Notes under the pieces: generated by a model
What the model was told of the DNA's origin: nothing
What the model saw: only the letters and a program-made list of their open reading frames with translations
The model's database searches: none
Assembly: GCF_900109665.1 (NCBI RefSeq)
Contig: NZ_FOAO01000012.1
Coordinates: 83,706-147,705 of the forward strand
Source of the DNA: Blastococcus sp. DSM 46786
Lineage (GTDB): Bacteria > Actinomycetota > Actinomycetes > Mycobacteriales > Geodermatophilaceae
Length of the DNA: 64,000 nt
Direction: 5' to 3'
In this document: piece after piece, positions 57,044-64,000 of the stretch
How positions within the stretch are numbered: position 1 is the stretch's first letter
How the letters are laid out: each line of letters opens with the position of its first letter
Program-made: the position numbers and the translations under genes

Positions 57044-58042
57044 ATGGCTGAACTCATCGACGCACTCGCCGTCGCACTCAAGGCCGGGCTCGGCTTCCAG
57101 GCCGCCTTCTTCGCCCTGCTGGCGATCGGGCTCAACATCCAGTTCGGGTACACGGGGCTGCTGAACTTCGGGCAGATCGCCTTCGCCATGCTGGGCGGGT
57201 ACGGCATCGCGATCTCCGTCTCCCAGTGGGGGCTGCCCTTCTGGGTCGGCGTGGTCATCGGCATCGCCGCCGCCGTCGTCCTCGCGCTGCTGCTGGGCAT
57301 CCCGACGCTGCGGTTGCGCGCCGACTACCTCGCGATCGCCACCATCGCCGCCGCCGAGGGGCTCCGGCTCACGTTCCGGTCGGTCTCGGCGACGCCGATC
57401 ACCGCAGGTACCCGGGGTCTGTCCGGCTTCAGCGATCCCTTCGTCGAGCTCGCACCGTGGGACACCGCCCAGCGCTACAGCATCCTGGGCACCCGCTGGA
57501 GCGGAGCGGACCTCTGGGTGACGTTTGTCGGCTGGGTGCTAGTCGCGCTGGCCTGCCTGCTGGTGTGGCTGCTGGTCCGCAGCCCCTGGGGCCGGGTCGT
57601 GAAGTCCATCCGCGAGGACGAGGACGCCGTCCGGGCGCTCGGCAAGAACGTCTACGTCTACAAGATGCAGGCGCTCGTGCTGGGCGGCGTCCTGGGTGCA
57701 CTGGGCGGCATGGTCTACGCGCTCGGCACCGCCTCGGCCACTCCGGACCAGTACCAGAACGCCAACACGTTCCTGGCCTACGCGGCGCTGATCCTGGGTG
57801 GAGCGGCCCGCGTCCTCGGGCCCGTGATCGGCGCCATGATCCTGTACTTCATCATCCAGTTCGCCGACACCGGGCTGCGTACGCTGATCAGCAACGGGAT
57901 CATCCCGGAGAACGTGCTGTCGGCCACCGACGTGGCCCAGATCCGGTTCGTCCTGATCGGTCTCGGCCTGATCCTGCTGCTGATCTTCCGGCCGCAGGGC
58001 ATCTTCGGCGACCGACGAGAGGTGATGCTCGATGCCCGCTGA
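57044..58042 (+). CDS. livM: Branched-chain amino acid-type ABC permease LivM
   Basis: The 332-residue second permease subunit starts 3 nt after livH. Landmarks are FFALLAIGLNIQFGYTGLLN, FGQIAFAMLGGYGIAI, GIPTLRLRADYLAIATIAAA, RVVKSIREDEDAVRALGKNV and ALILGGAARVLGPVIGAMIL. About eight membrane segments are visible. It is of normal length, with no extension, unlike its partners. It overlaps livG by 11 nt. Confidence 0.94.
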   Translation: MAELIDALAVALKAGLGFQAAFFALLAIGLNIQFGYTGLLNFGQIAFAMLGGYGIAISVSQWGLPFWVGVVIGIAAAVVLALLLGIPTLRLRADYLAIATIAAAEGLRLTFRSVSATPITAGTRGLSGFSDPFVELAPWDTAQRYSILGTRWSGADLWVTFVGWVLVALACLLVWLLVRSPWGRVVKSIREDEDAVRALGKNVYVYKMQALVLGGVLGALGGMVYALGTASATPDQYQNANTFLAYAALILGGAARVLGPVIGAMILYFIIQFADTGLRTLISNGIIPENVLSATDVAQIRFVLIGLGLILLLIFRPQGIFGDRREVMLDAR

Positions 58043-59045
58043 GCCGACGCCCACCGGGGCGCACGCCCTGTCCACGACCGGCGGTGCCGGCAGCGCCCCG
58101 CAACGGCTGGCCCAGGCCGCGCTGCGGGATCTGCCCTGGGAGGTCGGGATCGCCAAGCCCGACCCCGCGATCGTGGTCGACGGCGTGGTCCGGACCTTCG
58201 GCGGCCTCACGGCCGTCTCGGTCGACCACCTGGAGATCCAGCGCGGCGGCATCACCGGGCTGATCGGGCCGAACGGAGCCGGCAAGACCACGCTGTTCAA
58301 CCTGCTCACCGGGTTCGACCAGCCAGACGGCGGTACCTGGTCGTTCGACGGCCGGCCGCTCGGGAAGCTCGCCCCGCACCAGGTGGCGCGGCTCGGCGTG
58401 GTCCGCACCTTCCAGCTCACCAAGGCGCTGTCCCGGCTCACCGTGCTGCAGAACATGCTGCTGGGCGCGCAGGGGCAGAAGGGTGAGAGCTTCCTCCGCG
58501 CTCTCGTCCCCGGTACGTGGCGGGCACAGGAGAAGGCCAACACGGAGAAGGCCATGGAGCTGCTCCGCCGCTTCAAGCTCGACGCCAAGAAGGACGACTT
58601 CGCCGGCACCCTCTCCGGGGGCCAGCGCAAGCTGCTCGAGATGGCCCGCGCGCTGATGAGCGACCCCCAGGTCGTCATGCTCGACGAGCCGATGGCCGGG
58701 GTGAACCCGGCGCTGACGCAGAGCCTGCTCGGACACGTCAAGGACCTGCGCGAGCAGGGCATGACGGTGGTCTTCGTCGAGCACGACATGGACGTCGTCC
58801 GTGACATCAGCGACTGGGTGGTCGTGATGGCCGCGGGCAAGGTCATCGCCGAAGGCCCGCCGGAGTCCATCAGCCAGAACCAAGCGGTGGTCGACGCCTA
58901 CCTCGGTGCACACCACGACGCCGCACTCACCATCGAGGAGGAGGACCGCGTCCTCGCCGAGGCGGAGGAGAGCATCTCCCGCGAGGAGCACCCCGACGAC
59001 CTCCGGCGCCCCGGACGCCCCGACGAGAAGGGCACGGACCGATGA
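58032..59045 (+). CDS. livG: ABC transporter ATP-binding protein LivG with extra tails
   Basis: The 337-residue ATPase is about 80 residues longer than usual LivG. Residues 1-45 and the last 45 or so are extra, charged and low-complexity (EEEDRVLAEAEESISREEHP). The core is complete: Walker A GLIGPNGAGKTTLFNLLTG at about 77, signature TLSGGQRKLLEMARALM, Walker B VVMLDEPMAGVNP and FVEHDMDVVRDISDWVVVM. It overlaps livM by 11 nt and livF by 4 nt, so all four importer genes are coupled. Confidence 0.93.
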   Translation: MPAEPTPTGAHALSTTGGAGSAPQRLAQAALRDLPWEVGIAKPDPAIVVDGVVRTFGGLTAVSVDHLEIQRGGITGLIGPNGAGKTTLFNLLTGFDQPDGGTWSFDGRPLGKLAPHQVARLGVVRTFQLTKALSRLTVLQNMLLGAQGQKGESFLRALVPGTWRAQEKANTEKAMELLRRFKLDAKKDDFAGTLSGGQRKLLEMARALMSDPQVVMLDEPMAGVNPALTQSLLGHVKDLREQGMTVVFVEHDMDVVRDISDWVVVMAAGKVIAEGPPESISQNQAVVDAYLGAHHDAALTIEEEDRVLAEAEESISREEHPDDLRRPGRPDEKGTDR

Positions 59046-59956
59046 GCATCGACCCCGGCCAGGGCAAGGACCCGCGCGAGAGCACCGACCCGGAGTACGA
59101 GTTCGACCGGCCGGTCGACCAGGGGGACGCATCAGCGGCCGCCGACCGGGGACCGACCCGGGCCGAGTCCTCCGGCGACCTCTCGCCCGCCGAGCAGGCG
59201 GCCACGCGCGGGGAGCACGTCCGCCTCGCCGCGGACGCGCTCATCCGGGCCGACGAACTCGTCGCCGGCTACCTGCCGGGGGTGAACATCCTCAACGAGT
59301 GCGACTTCTACCTGAACGACGGCGAGCTGGTGGGGATCATCGGTCCGAACGGTGCCGGCAAGTCCACGTTGCTGAAGGCGCTGTTCGGCCTCATCCCGGT
59401 GCGGTCCGGGTCGGTGACGCTGCGCGGCGAGGACATCACGTCGGCGCCGGCACACCGGCTGGTCTCCCTGGGCGTGGGCTACGTCCCGCAGAACAACAAC
59501 GTGTTCCCCTCCCTCACCATCGAGGAGAACATGGAGATGGGTGCCTACCTGCGCCCGAAGGTGGTCAAGGAGCGGTTCGACTACGTCGCCGAGCTGTTCC
59601 CCATGCTCGGGGAGCGCCGCAAGATCAAGGCCGGCTCGCTGTCCGGCGGTGAGCGGCAGATGGTGGCGATGGGCCGGGCGCTGATGATGGAGCCGTCGGT
59701 GCTGCTGCTCGACGAGCCGTCTGCCGGCCTGTCCCCCGCCTACCAGGACGAGGTGTTCATCCGCTGCCGTCGGATCAACGCCACCGGGGTCTCGATCATC
59801 ATGGTGGAGCAGAACGCCCGGCGCTGCCTGCAGATCTGCGACCGCGGCTACGTGCTCGACCAGGGCCGCAACGCCTACACCGCGACCGGCGAGTCGCTGA
59901 TGCACGACCCCAAGGTCATCGAGCTGTACCTCGGCACGCTGGCCAAGGCGCACTGA
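59042..59956 (+). CDS. livF: ABC transporter ATP-binding protein LivF with N-terminal extension
   Basis: The 304-residue ATPase has an acidic N-terminal extension of about 65 residues (DPGQGKDPRESTDPEYEFDR) before the normal start at ALIRADELVAGYLPGVNILN. Walker A is GIIGPNGAGKSTLLKALFG, the signature SLSGGERQMVAMGRALM, and Walker B LLLDEPSAGLSPAYQ. It completes the importer. The extension has no recognised motif and, with the tails on LivG, suggests extra regulation or assembly contacts. Confidence 0.93.
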   Translation: MSIDPGQGKDPRESTDPEYEFDRPVDQGDASAAADRGPTRAESSGDLSPAEQAATRGEHVRLAADALIRADELVAGYLPGVNILNECDFYLNDGELVGIIGPNGAGKSTLLKALFGLIPVRSGSVTLRGEDITSAPAHRLVSLGVGYVPQNNNVFPSLTIEENMEMGAYLRPKVVKERFDYVAELFPMLGERRKIKAGSLSGGERQMVAMGRALMMEPSVLLLDEPSAGLSPAYQDEVFIRCRRINATGVSIIMVEQNARRCLQICDRGYVLDQGRNAYTATGESLMHDPKVIELYLGTLAKAH

Positions 59957-59984
59957 CCGGTCCCAGCCCCCTCCCCCTCAGCGC

Positions 59985-60019
59985 CCGGCGCCGTCCCCCC
60001 TCCCGGGGGACGGCGCCGG
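59985..60019 (+). terminator. Terminator of livHMGF
   Basis: The 15-bp stem CCGGCGCCGTCCCCC at 59985-59999 pairs with its complement at 60005-60019, around a 5-nt loop. It lies 28 nt after livF. Confidence 0.9.
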
Positions 60020-60355
60020 AGCCGTCTACCGGCCCGCAGGACCCGCACAGGGCACCTGAGGCCCCTACCCGGTCGTCCACGATTCCGGACGCCGTCCAGC
60101 CCACGACGGGCCGGTGCAGATCCGGAGGCGGACCGGCAGCCGCGTCGGACGCCGCCGGTGAGCTCGTCTTGGACGGGGTCGCTCGCACCTGCCGTCGGCC
60201 ACGGACGCGCCGTCGCACACTCCTGGCTGCCCACCGGCGATGGCCCGCGGCCCACGGTGGGGCCACATACCGCGGTCGCTCGGCGTGCAGCACGGCCACC
60301 GCAGGGGCGTGCCCCGGTCTGCACCGTCGGGTCGTGCCCGCCGGGTCCCGGACGG
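60020..60355. other. Spacer without recognisable gene
   Basis: Between the two convergent terminators there are 336 nt. Short frames exist in several directions, but none shows domain-like sequence, a ribosome site or a good start. I see no tRNA, repeat or promoter pattern I can support. Confidence 0.6.
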
Positions 60356-60395
60356 CACAGTGGCCCGGCACCCCGTGGGGTGTCGGGCCACTGTG
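60356..60395 (-). terminator. Terminator of livK
   Basis: CACAGTGGCCCGGCACCCC at 60356-60374 pairs with the reverse arm at 60377-60395, with one G-T wobble. It lies 54 nt after the livK stop on the minus strand. Confidence 0.88.
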
Positions 60396-60449
60396 ACCGG
60401 CGGTCAGCCGTGCCGCGTCACCGTGACGACGCGGCGCGGCCGGGTGACC

Positions 60450-61799
60450 TCAGCTGCGCGCGGGACCGATGCCCTCGGCGTTGAGCGCCTCGATGATCCG
60501 CGCCGACTCCTCGAAGCCGATGACCACGATGGCGTCGGGGTTGAACTCCACCATCTGCTGGACCTCGGCGTCGAAGTTCGCCGCCTGCGGGTCGTAGGTC
60601 AGCGTCTCGATGCTGTCCGCGGAGAGCCCGGCCGCCTCCAGGTTCGCGACGGTGTTCTCCATGAGACCGGTGCCGTACGGGTCGTTCAGCGCCATGATCC
60701 CGACGGTGTTGTTGCCGTCGTTGATGATCAGGTCCGACAGCGCCCGGGCCTGCAGGGTGTCCGGCGGAGCCGTCCGGAAGTACAGCCCGTTGTCGTTGTA
60801 GGTCGTGAACTGGTCCGACGTGTTGGCCGGCGAGAACTGGACCACACCGGCGCGGGTGATGGCGTCGATGACGGTCAGGCTCACCCCGGACGACGCGGCA
60901 CCGACGATGACGTCGACGTTCTGCTGCAGCAGCCGGTCCACCGTCTGCGAGGCGGTGTCGGTCGAGGCGTCGCCCGAGTCACCCTCGACCAGCTGCACCT
61001 CCTGGCCGAGCACGCCGCCGGCCTCGTTGATCTCCTGGACGGCCAGGCGCGCACCGGCGACCTCGGGCGGGCCGAGGAAGGCCAGGTTGCCGGTCAGCGG
61101 CAGCAGCGTGCCGATCACCAGCGGGTCCGTGGAGGTCGTGCCGGGCGCGGCCGGCGCCGGGCCCTCGTCGGTGGCTGCGTTGCCCTCGTCACCGGAGATC
61201 TCGAAGGTGGTCTGGCCCTCGTCGAGCGCGTTGTCCGCACCGAACTCCAGGATGCCGAAGCTCGCCTGAGCCGGCTCACCCGGCTCGGTGAAGCTCAGCG
61301 GCCCGGAGACGCCGTCGTAGTCGGGATTCCCCCCGCCGCTGATGATCTCCGAGCAGGAGCTGAAGCTGTCGCACGCCTCGCCCCCGAAGGTGACGCCGTT
61401 GATGTACGGGGCGAACTCCGTGGGCACCGTGCTACCCGCCAGCTGCGAGGCCAGCGCGCTGATGATGATCGCGTCGTAGGTCTCGGCCGAGTAGTTGAAG
61501 TCCTGCAGATTCGGGTCGACCGCCAGCAGCCTCTCCTGGAACTCCGTGCCCAGGTCGGTGAGCGGGGTGGTCCCCCTCATGCCGGCAAGGGCGCCCTCCG
61601 TCGTGAACGACTCACCGAGGGCGTTGCCCATGTTGCCGTCGGTGCCGTAGACGTTGACCTGCTTCTCGCCGCCGCCATCGCCGCCGCCGCCGCCACCTTC
61701 GGCCGACGTGCCGCCCTCGTCGCCGCCACCGCAGGCGGTCAGCGCCAGCAGGGCAGCACCGGTGACGGCGATGCTGCGGGCAGTAGTGCCAGTGCGCAT
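60450..61799 (-). CDS. livK: Branched-chain amino acid-type substrate-binding lipoprotein, circularly permuted
   Basis: The 449-residue type I periplasmic binding protein has a lipoprotein signal ending LLALTAC (Cys23) and a Gly-rich linker. Residues 48-195 are the usual C-terminal part of the family (VYGTDGNMGNALGESF, SAETYDAIIISALASQLAGS, YDGVSGPLSFTEPGEPAQAS). An Ala/Pro/Asp linker (about 205-225) follows. Residues 226-447 are the usual N-terminal part (PLVIGTLLPLTGNLAFLGPP, ARLAVQEINEAGGVLGQEVQ). The order is therefore swapped relative to LivJ/LivK. ATG 61799 has GGGAG 7 nt upstream. It is convergent with livHMGF and is the presumed substrate receptor. Its substrate is unknown. Confidence 0.93.
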   Translation of the reverse strand: MRTGTTARSIAVTGAALLALTACGGGDEGGTSAEGGGGGGDGGGEKQVNVYGTDGNMGNALGESFTTEGALAGMRGTTPLTDLGTEFQERLLAVDPNLQDFNYSAETYDAIIISALASQLAGSTVPTEFAPYINGVTFGGEACDSFSSCSEIISGGGNPDYDGVSGPLSFTEPGEPAQASFGILEFGADNALDEGQTTFEISGDEGNAATDEGPAPAAPGTTSTDPLVIGTLLPLTGNLAFLGPPEVAGARLAVQEINEAGGVLGQEVQLVEGDSGDASTDTASQTVDRLLQQNVDVIVGAASSGVSLTVIDAITRAGVVQFSPANTSDQFTTYNDNGLYFRTAPPDTLQARALSDLIINDGNNTVGIMALNDPYGTGLMENTVANLEAAGLSADSIETLTYDPQAANFDAEVQQMVEFNPDAIVVIGFEESARIIEALNAEGIGPARS

Positions 61800-61882
61800 C
61801 AAGCAACTCCCAGTGTCATCAGTGCGCCCGGACGCCGGCGCGTACGCGACGACGATCGACCGGGCGCCGATCGGTGCGCAGA

Positions 61883-61895
61883 ACCTAGCCTCCGT
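61883..61895 (-). promoter_or_regulatory. Possible livK promoter (-10)
   Basis: TAGGTT on the minus strand, near 61886-61891, lies about 90 nt before livK, in a 235-nt spacer to pdtaR. The same TAGGTT occurs upstream of livH. No clear -35 is seen. The rest of the spacer shows no gene. Confidence 0.35.
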
Positions 61896-62034
61896 CCGGG
61901 GGGTTGCACCCTGCTGCGGAACGACCGTGATGAGGTCGTGACCTGCGTCTCCTCACCGTGCGACCGGCAGCACGGTGCGTTGAGGGCGGATGACGCTGCC
62001 GCGCGGCACGCGCGATCGGGGCACGACCCGGGGG

Positions 62035-62631
62035 TCAGGCGGAGCCTTCGCCGGCCGTCGTCGCCGCCAGGATGGACTCCGCCAGGGCCTTCATGCTGGT
62101 CCGCTGGTTCATCGCGGTGCGCTGGATCCAGCGGAAGGCCTCGGCCTCGGTCATGCCCTGATCGGCCATCAGCCGGCCCTTCGCCCGCTCGACGACCTTG
62201 CGGGTCTCCAGCCGCTCCCCGAGGTCCTTGACCTCCCCGTCCAGCGCCGTCATCTCGGCGAAACGACCGCGCGCCACCTCGATGGCCGGCACGAGGTCGT
62301 TCTTGGAGAACGGCTTGACCAGGTAGGCCATCGCGCCCGCGTCGCGGGCGCGCTCGACCAGCTCGCGCTGGCTGAAGGCGGTGAGCACGATGACCGGCGC
62401 GATCCGTGCCGAGGCGATCCGCTCCGCGGCGGAGAGACCGTCGAGCACCGGCATCTGGATGTCCAGGATGACCAGGTCGGGACGCAGCTCCTCCGCACGC
62501 TCCACGGCCTGCTGGCCGTCGCCGACCTCGGCGACGACGCGGTACCCCTCCTCCTCGAGCATCTCCTTGAGGTCGAGACGGATCAGCGCCTCGTCCTCGG
62601 CGATCAGGACCCGGATCGGCTCGCTGCTCAC
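62035..62631 (-). CDS. pdtaR: ANTAR-domain response regulator (PdtaR-like)
   Basis: The 198-residue regulator begins with a REC domain (IRVLIAEDEALIRLDLKEML; phospho-acceptor Asp in DLVILDIQMPVLDG; the switch T in VIVLTAFSQ; Lys in AYLVKPFSKNDL). A C-terminal ANTAR RNA-binding domain follows (RLETRKVVERAKGRLMADQG, then MTEAEAFRWIQRTAMNQR). It should bind nascent RNA hairpins and prevent termination when phosphorylated. The GTG has TAGGCT 8 nt upstream, consistent with a leaderless mRNA. No kinase gene is in the window. Confidence 0.95.
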   Translation of the reverse strand: MSSEPIRVLIAEDEALIRLDLKEMLEEEGYRVVAEVGDGQQAVERAEELRPDLVILDIQMPVLDGLSAAERIASARIAPVIVLTAFSQRELVERARDAGAMAYLVKPFSKNDLVPAIEVARGRFAEMTALDGEVKDLGERLETRKVVERAKGRLMADQGMTEAEAFRWIQRTAMNQRTSMKALAESILAATTAGEGSA

Positions 62632-62706
62632 GGGACGGCAGCCTATCGGCGTCGGTCGCCGGGCACCGCCCCGCTACTCTTCTCGGGCGCCGGTCGCACC
62701 CGGCAC

Positions 62707-62780
62707 GCCCCCGTACCCCAATCGGCAGAGGGAGCGGATTCAAAACCCGCGCAGTGTGCGTTCGAGTCGCACCGGGGGCA
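62707..62780 (+). tRNA. tRNA-Leu(CAA), compact form with a short variable region
   Basis: The 74-nt tRNA begins GCCCCCGTACCCCAATCGG. Anticodon stem GCGGA/CCCGC (one A-C mismatch next to the loop) encloses TTCAAAA, giving anticodon CAA. The variable region is only about 5 nt (GCAGT), and the T arm is GTGCGTTCGAGTCGCAC. The acceptor GCCCCCG pairs with CGGGGGC. Normal tRNA-Leu has a long variable arm, so this is an unusual leucine-type gene. CCA is not encoded. Confidence 0.85.
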
Positions 62781-62792
62781 CTGGACTGGATT

Positions 62793-62811
62793 GCCGATCC
62801 TCCGGATCGGC
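62793..62811 (+). terminator. Terminator hairpin after the tRNA
   Basis: GCCGATCC at 62793-62800 pairs with GGATCGGC at 62804-62811 around TCC, 13 nt past the tRNA. The remaining spacer to 62993 repeats GGACCCTCCGGGCCC twice (about 62869 and 62951) but holds no gene I can support. Confidence 0.75.
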
Positions 62812-62993
62812 GACCGCGGCCAGGTGCCGTCCCCTGCGCCGTTGAGCCGTTGCCGGCGCTCCTCGAGGACCCTCCGGGCCCACTCGTCGCGCCGTCTCGC
62901 GGAGCGGCTCGCGTCCCAGCGTCTTCGGCTCACGTCTCGACATGCCTCGGGGACCCTCCGGGCCCCGCTCGGCATGCCGAATAGTCTCGGCTG

Positions 62994-64000
62994 GTGACCG
63001 AGCCCGCGCCGCACATGACGCCCGAGCAGTTCCGGCAGCACGGCCACGAGGTCGTCGACTGGATCGCCGACTACTGGACGCGCATCGGCTCCTTCCCGGT
63101 GCGCTCCCAGGTCTCCCCCGGCGACGTCCGGGCCGCGCTGCCCGAGCGGGCGCCCGAGCAGGGCGAGCCGTTCGCCGCGGTCCTCGCCGACCTCGACCGG
63201 GTGGTCCTGCCCGGCGTCACCCACTGGCAGCACCCCGGCTTCTTCGGCTACTTCCCCGCGAACACCTCGGGTCCCTCGGTGCTGGGCGATCTGGTGTCCG
63301 CCGGTCTGGGGGTGCAGGGGATGTCGTGGGTGACCAGCCCTGCCGCGACCGAGCTCGAGCAGCACGTCATGGACTGGTTCGCCGACCTCCTGGGGCTCCC
63401 CGGGTCGTTCCGCTCCACGGGCAGCGGCGGCGGCGTCGTCCAGGACTCCAGCTCCGGGGCCAACCTCGTGGCCCTGCTCGCCGCGCTGCACCGGGCCAGC
63501 GGCGGCGCGACCGTCCGCCAGGGCGTGCAGCCCGAACGCGCCACGGTGTACGTCTCCAGCGAGACCCACTCCTCGATGGAGAAGGCCGTCCGCATCGCCG
63601 GCCTGGGCACCGAGGCGGTCCGGATCGTCGAGGTCGACGGCGACCTCGCCATGAACCCCGCCGCGCTCGCCGCCCGGCTCGAGCGGGACGTCGCCCGCGG
63701 GTACCGGCCCGTGCTGGTCTGCGCCACCGTGGGCAGCACCTCCACCACGGCGGTCGACCCCCTCGCCGCCATCGGGCCGATCTGCCAGCGCCACGGCGTG
63801 TGGCTGCACGTGGACGCCGCCTACGCCGGGGTCAGCGCGGTCGCCCCCGAGCTGCGCGAGCTGCAGGCCGGCGTCGAGTGGGCGGACAGCTACACCACCG
63901 ACGCGCACAAGTGGCTGCTCACCGGCTTCGACGCCACCCTGTTCTGGGTCGGCGACCGCGCGGCCCTCACCGGCGCGCTGGCGATCCTCCCCGACTACCT
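62994..64000 (+). CDS. Pyridoxal-dependent (aromatic L-amino-acid type) decarboxylase, N-terminal part
   Basis: Only the first 335 codons are present; the gene runs off the right edge. It begins VTEPAPHMTPEQFRQHGHEV, then VDWIADYWTRIGSFPVRSQV, the start of group II decarboxylases. Also seen are HWQHPGFFGYFPANTSGPSV, SSGANLVALLAALHRA, WLHVDAAYAGVSAVAPELRE and the PLP-Lys motif YTTDAHKWLLTGFDATLFWV. It decarboxylates an amino acid such as Phe, Tyr, Trp or DOPA to an amine. TAGTCT at 62982-62987 is 6 nt from the GTG, so it is likely leaderless. Confidence 0.93.
   Translation, partial: MTEPAPHMTPEQFRQHGHEVVDWIADYWTRIGSFPVRSQVSPGDVRAALPERAPEQGEPFAAVLADLDRVVLPGVTHWQHPGFFGYFPANTSGPSVLGDLVSAGLGVQGMSWVTSPAATELEQHVMDWFADLLGLPGSFRSTGSGGGVVQDSSSGANLVALLAALHRASGGATVRQGVQPERATVYVSSETHSSMEKAVRIAGLGTEAVRIVEVDGDLAMNPAALAARLERDVARGYRPVLVCATVGSTSTTAVDPLAAIGPICQRHGVWLHVDAAYAGVSAVAPELRELQAGVEWADSYTTDAHKWLLTGFDATLFWVGDRAALTGALAILPDY

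Noticed and set aside
60020-60355. Open frames in the livF-livK spacer that could be a small gene
   Set aside because: Two strong convergent terminators enclose the region, and the frames lack starts with ribosome sites and any protein-like pattern.
60450-61799. Reading livK as two fused or broken genes
   Set aside because: One frame with a single signal peptide and a single pair of complementary halves covers one complete binding-protein fold, so permutation explains it better than fusion or damage.

Overview
The window is GC-rich chromosomal DNA from an actinobacterium. The evidence is a PimA/PatA/PgsA phosphatidylinositol-mannoside set, an SsgA-like protein, an F420-type luciferase-like oxidoreductase, an ANTAR-output PdtaR regulator, many GTG starts and many apparently leaderless genes. 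Codon use and gene content suggest Geodermatophilaceae (Blastococcus, Geodermatophilus or Modestobacter). That family placement is an inference, not a measurement.

Region 1 (1-16.1 kb) looks like an amine or amino-acid catabolism island. It holds the start of a GABA aminotransferase gene facing a PucR activator. A leftward set follows: FCD-type GntR regulator, soluble Cache-domain protein, APC permease, LLM oxidoreductase and flavin amine oxidase. A rightward set encodes an Fe-S protein with a Cys/Gly tail, a GlcD-like FAD oxidase, a small unknown protein and an aminobutyraldehyde dehydrogenase. A second aldehyde dehydrogenase, an alanine-glyoxylate-type aminotransferase and an ASCH protein close the island. 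A sequence shared by two promoters may be the operator of the FCD regulator.

Region 2 (16.3-43.4 kb) is conserved actinobacterial core, nearly all on the minus strand. In transcription order it holds thrS, a HIT protein, pgsA, patA, pimA, a LemA protein, pdxS, an acyltransferase-like membrane protein, pdxT, yebC, ruvCAB, yajC, secDF, apt, relA, then hisS, an aldo/keto reductase and aspS. Many neighbours overlap by 4 nt (ATGA or GTGA), which implies translational coupling. A cyclophilin and a 117-residue unknown protein are read rightward within it. CapA-like, MOSC and HNH genes lie just upstream of thrS.

Region 3 (43.5-55.5 kb) holds tRNA-Val(CAC), a PGPGW membrane protein, an ECF sigma/anti-sigma pair, an SsgA-family gene, a Gly-Cys-Val tRNA cluster, a frameshifted GNAT gene, coaE, rpsA, a methyltransferase, an AI-2E-family permease, polA and a hotdog thioesterase.

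Region 4 (55.6-64 kb) is a branched-chain-type ABC importer (livHMGF), with the binding-protein gene livK convergent downstream, then pdtaR, a compact tRNA-Leu(CAA) and the start of an aromatic-amino-acid-decarboxylase-like gene. The importer is the most unusual part of the window. Its binding protein appears circularly permuted, its LivH carries an added extracytoplasmic beta domain, and both ATPases have long extra tails.

Two families of intergenic palindromic repeats are present. Many genes have a TAnnnT hexamer 6-9 nt before the start codon, as expected for leaderless transcripts.
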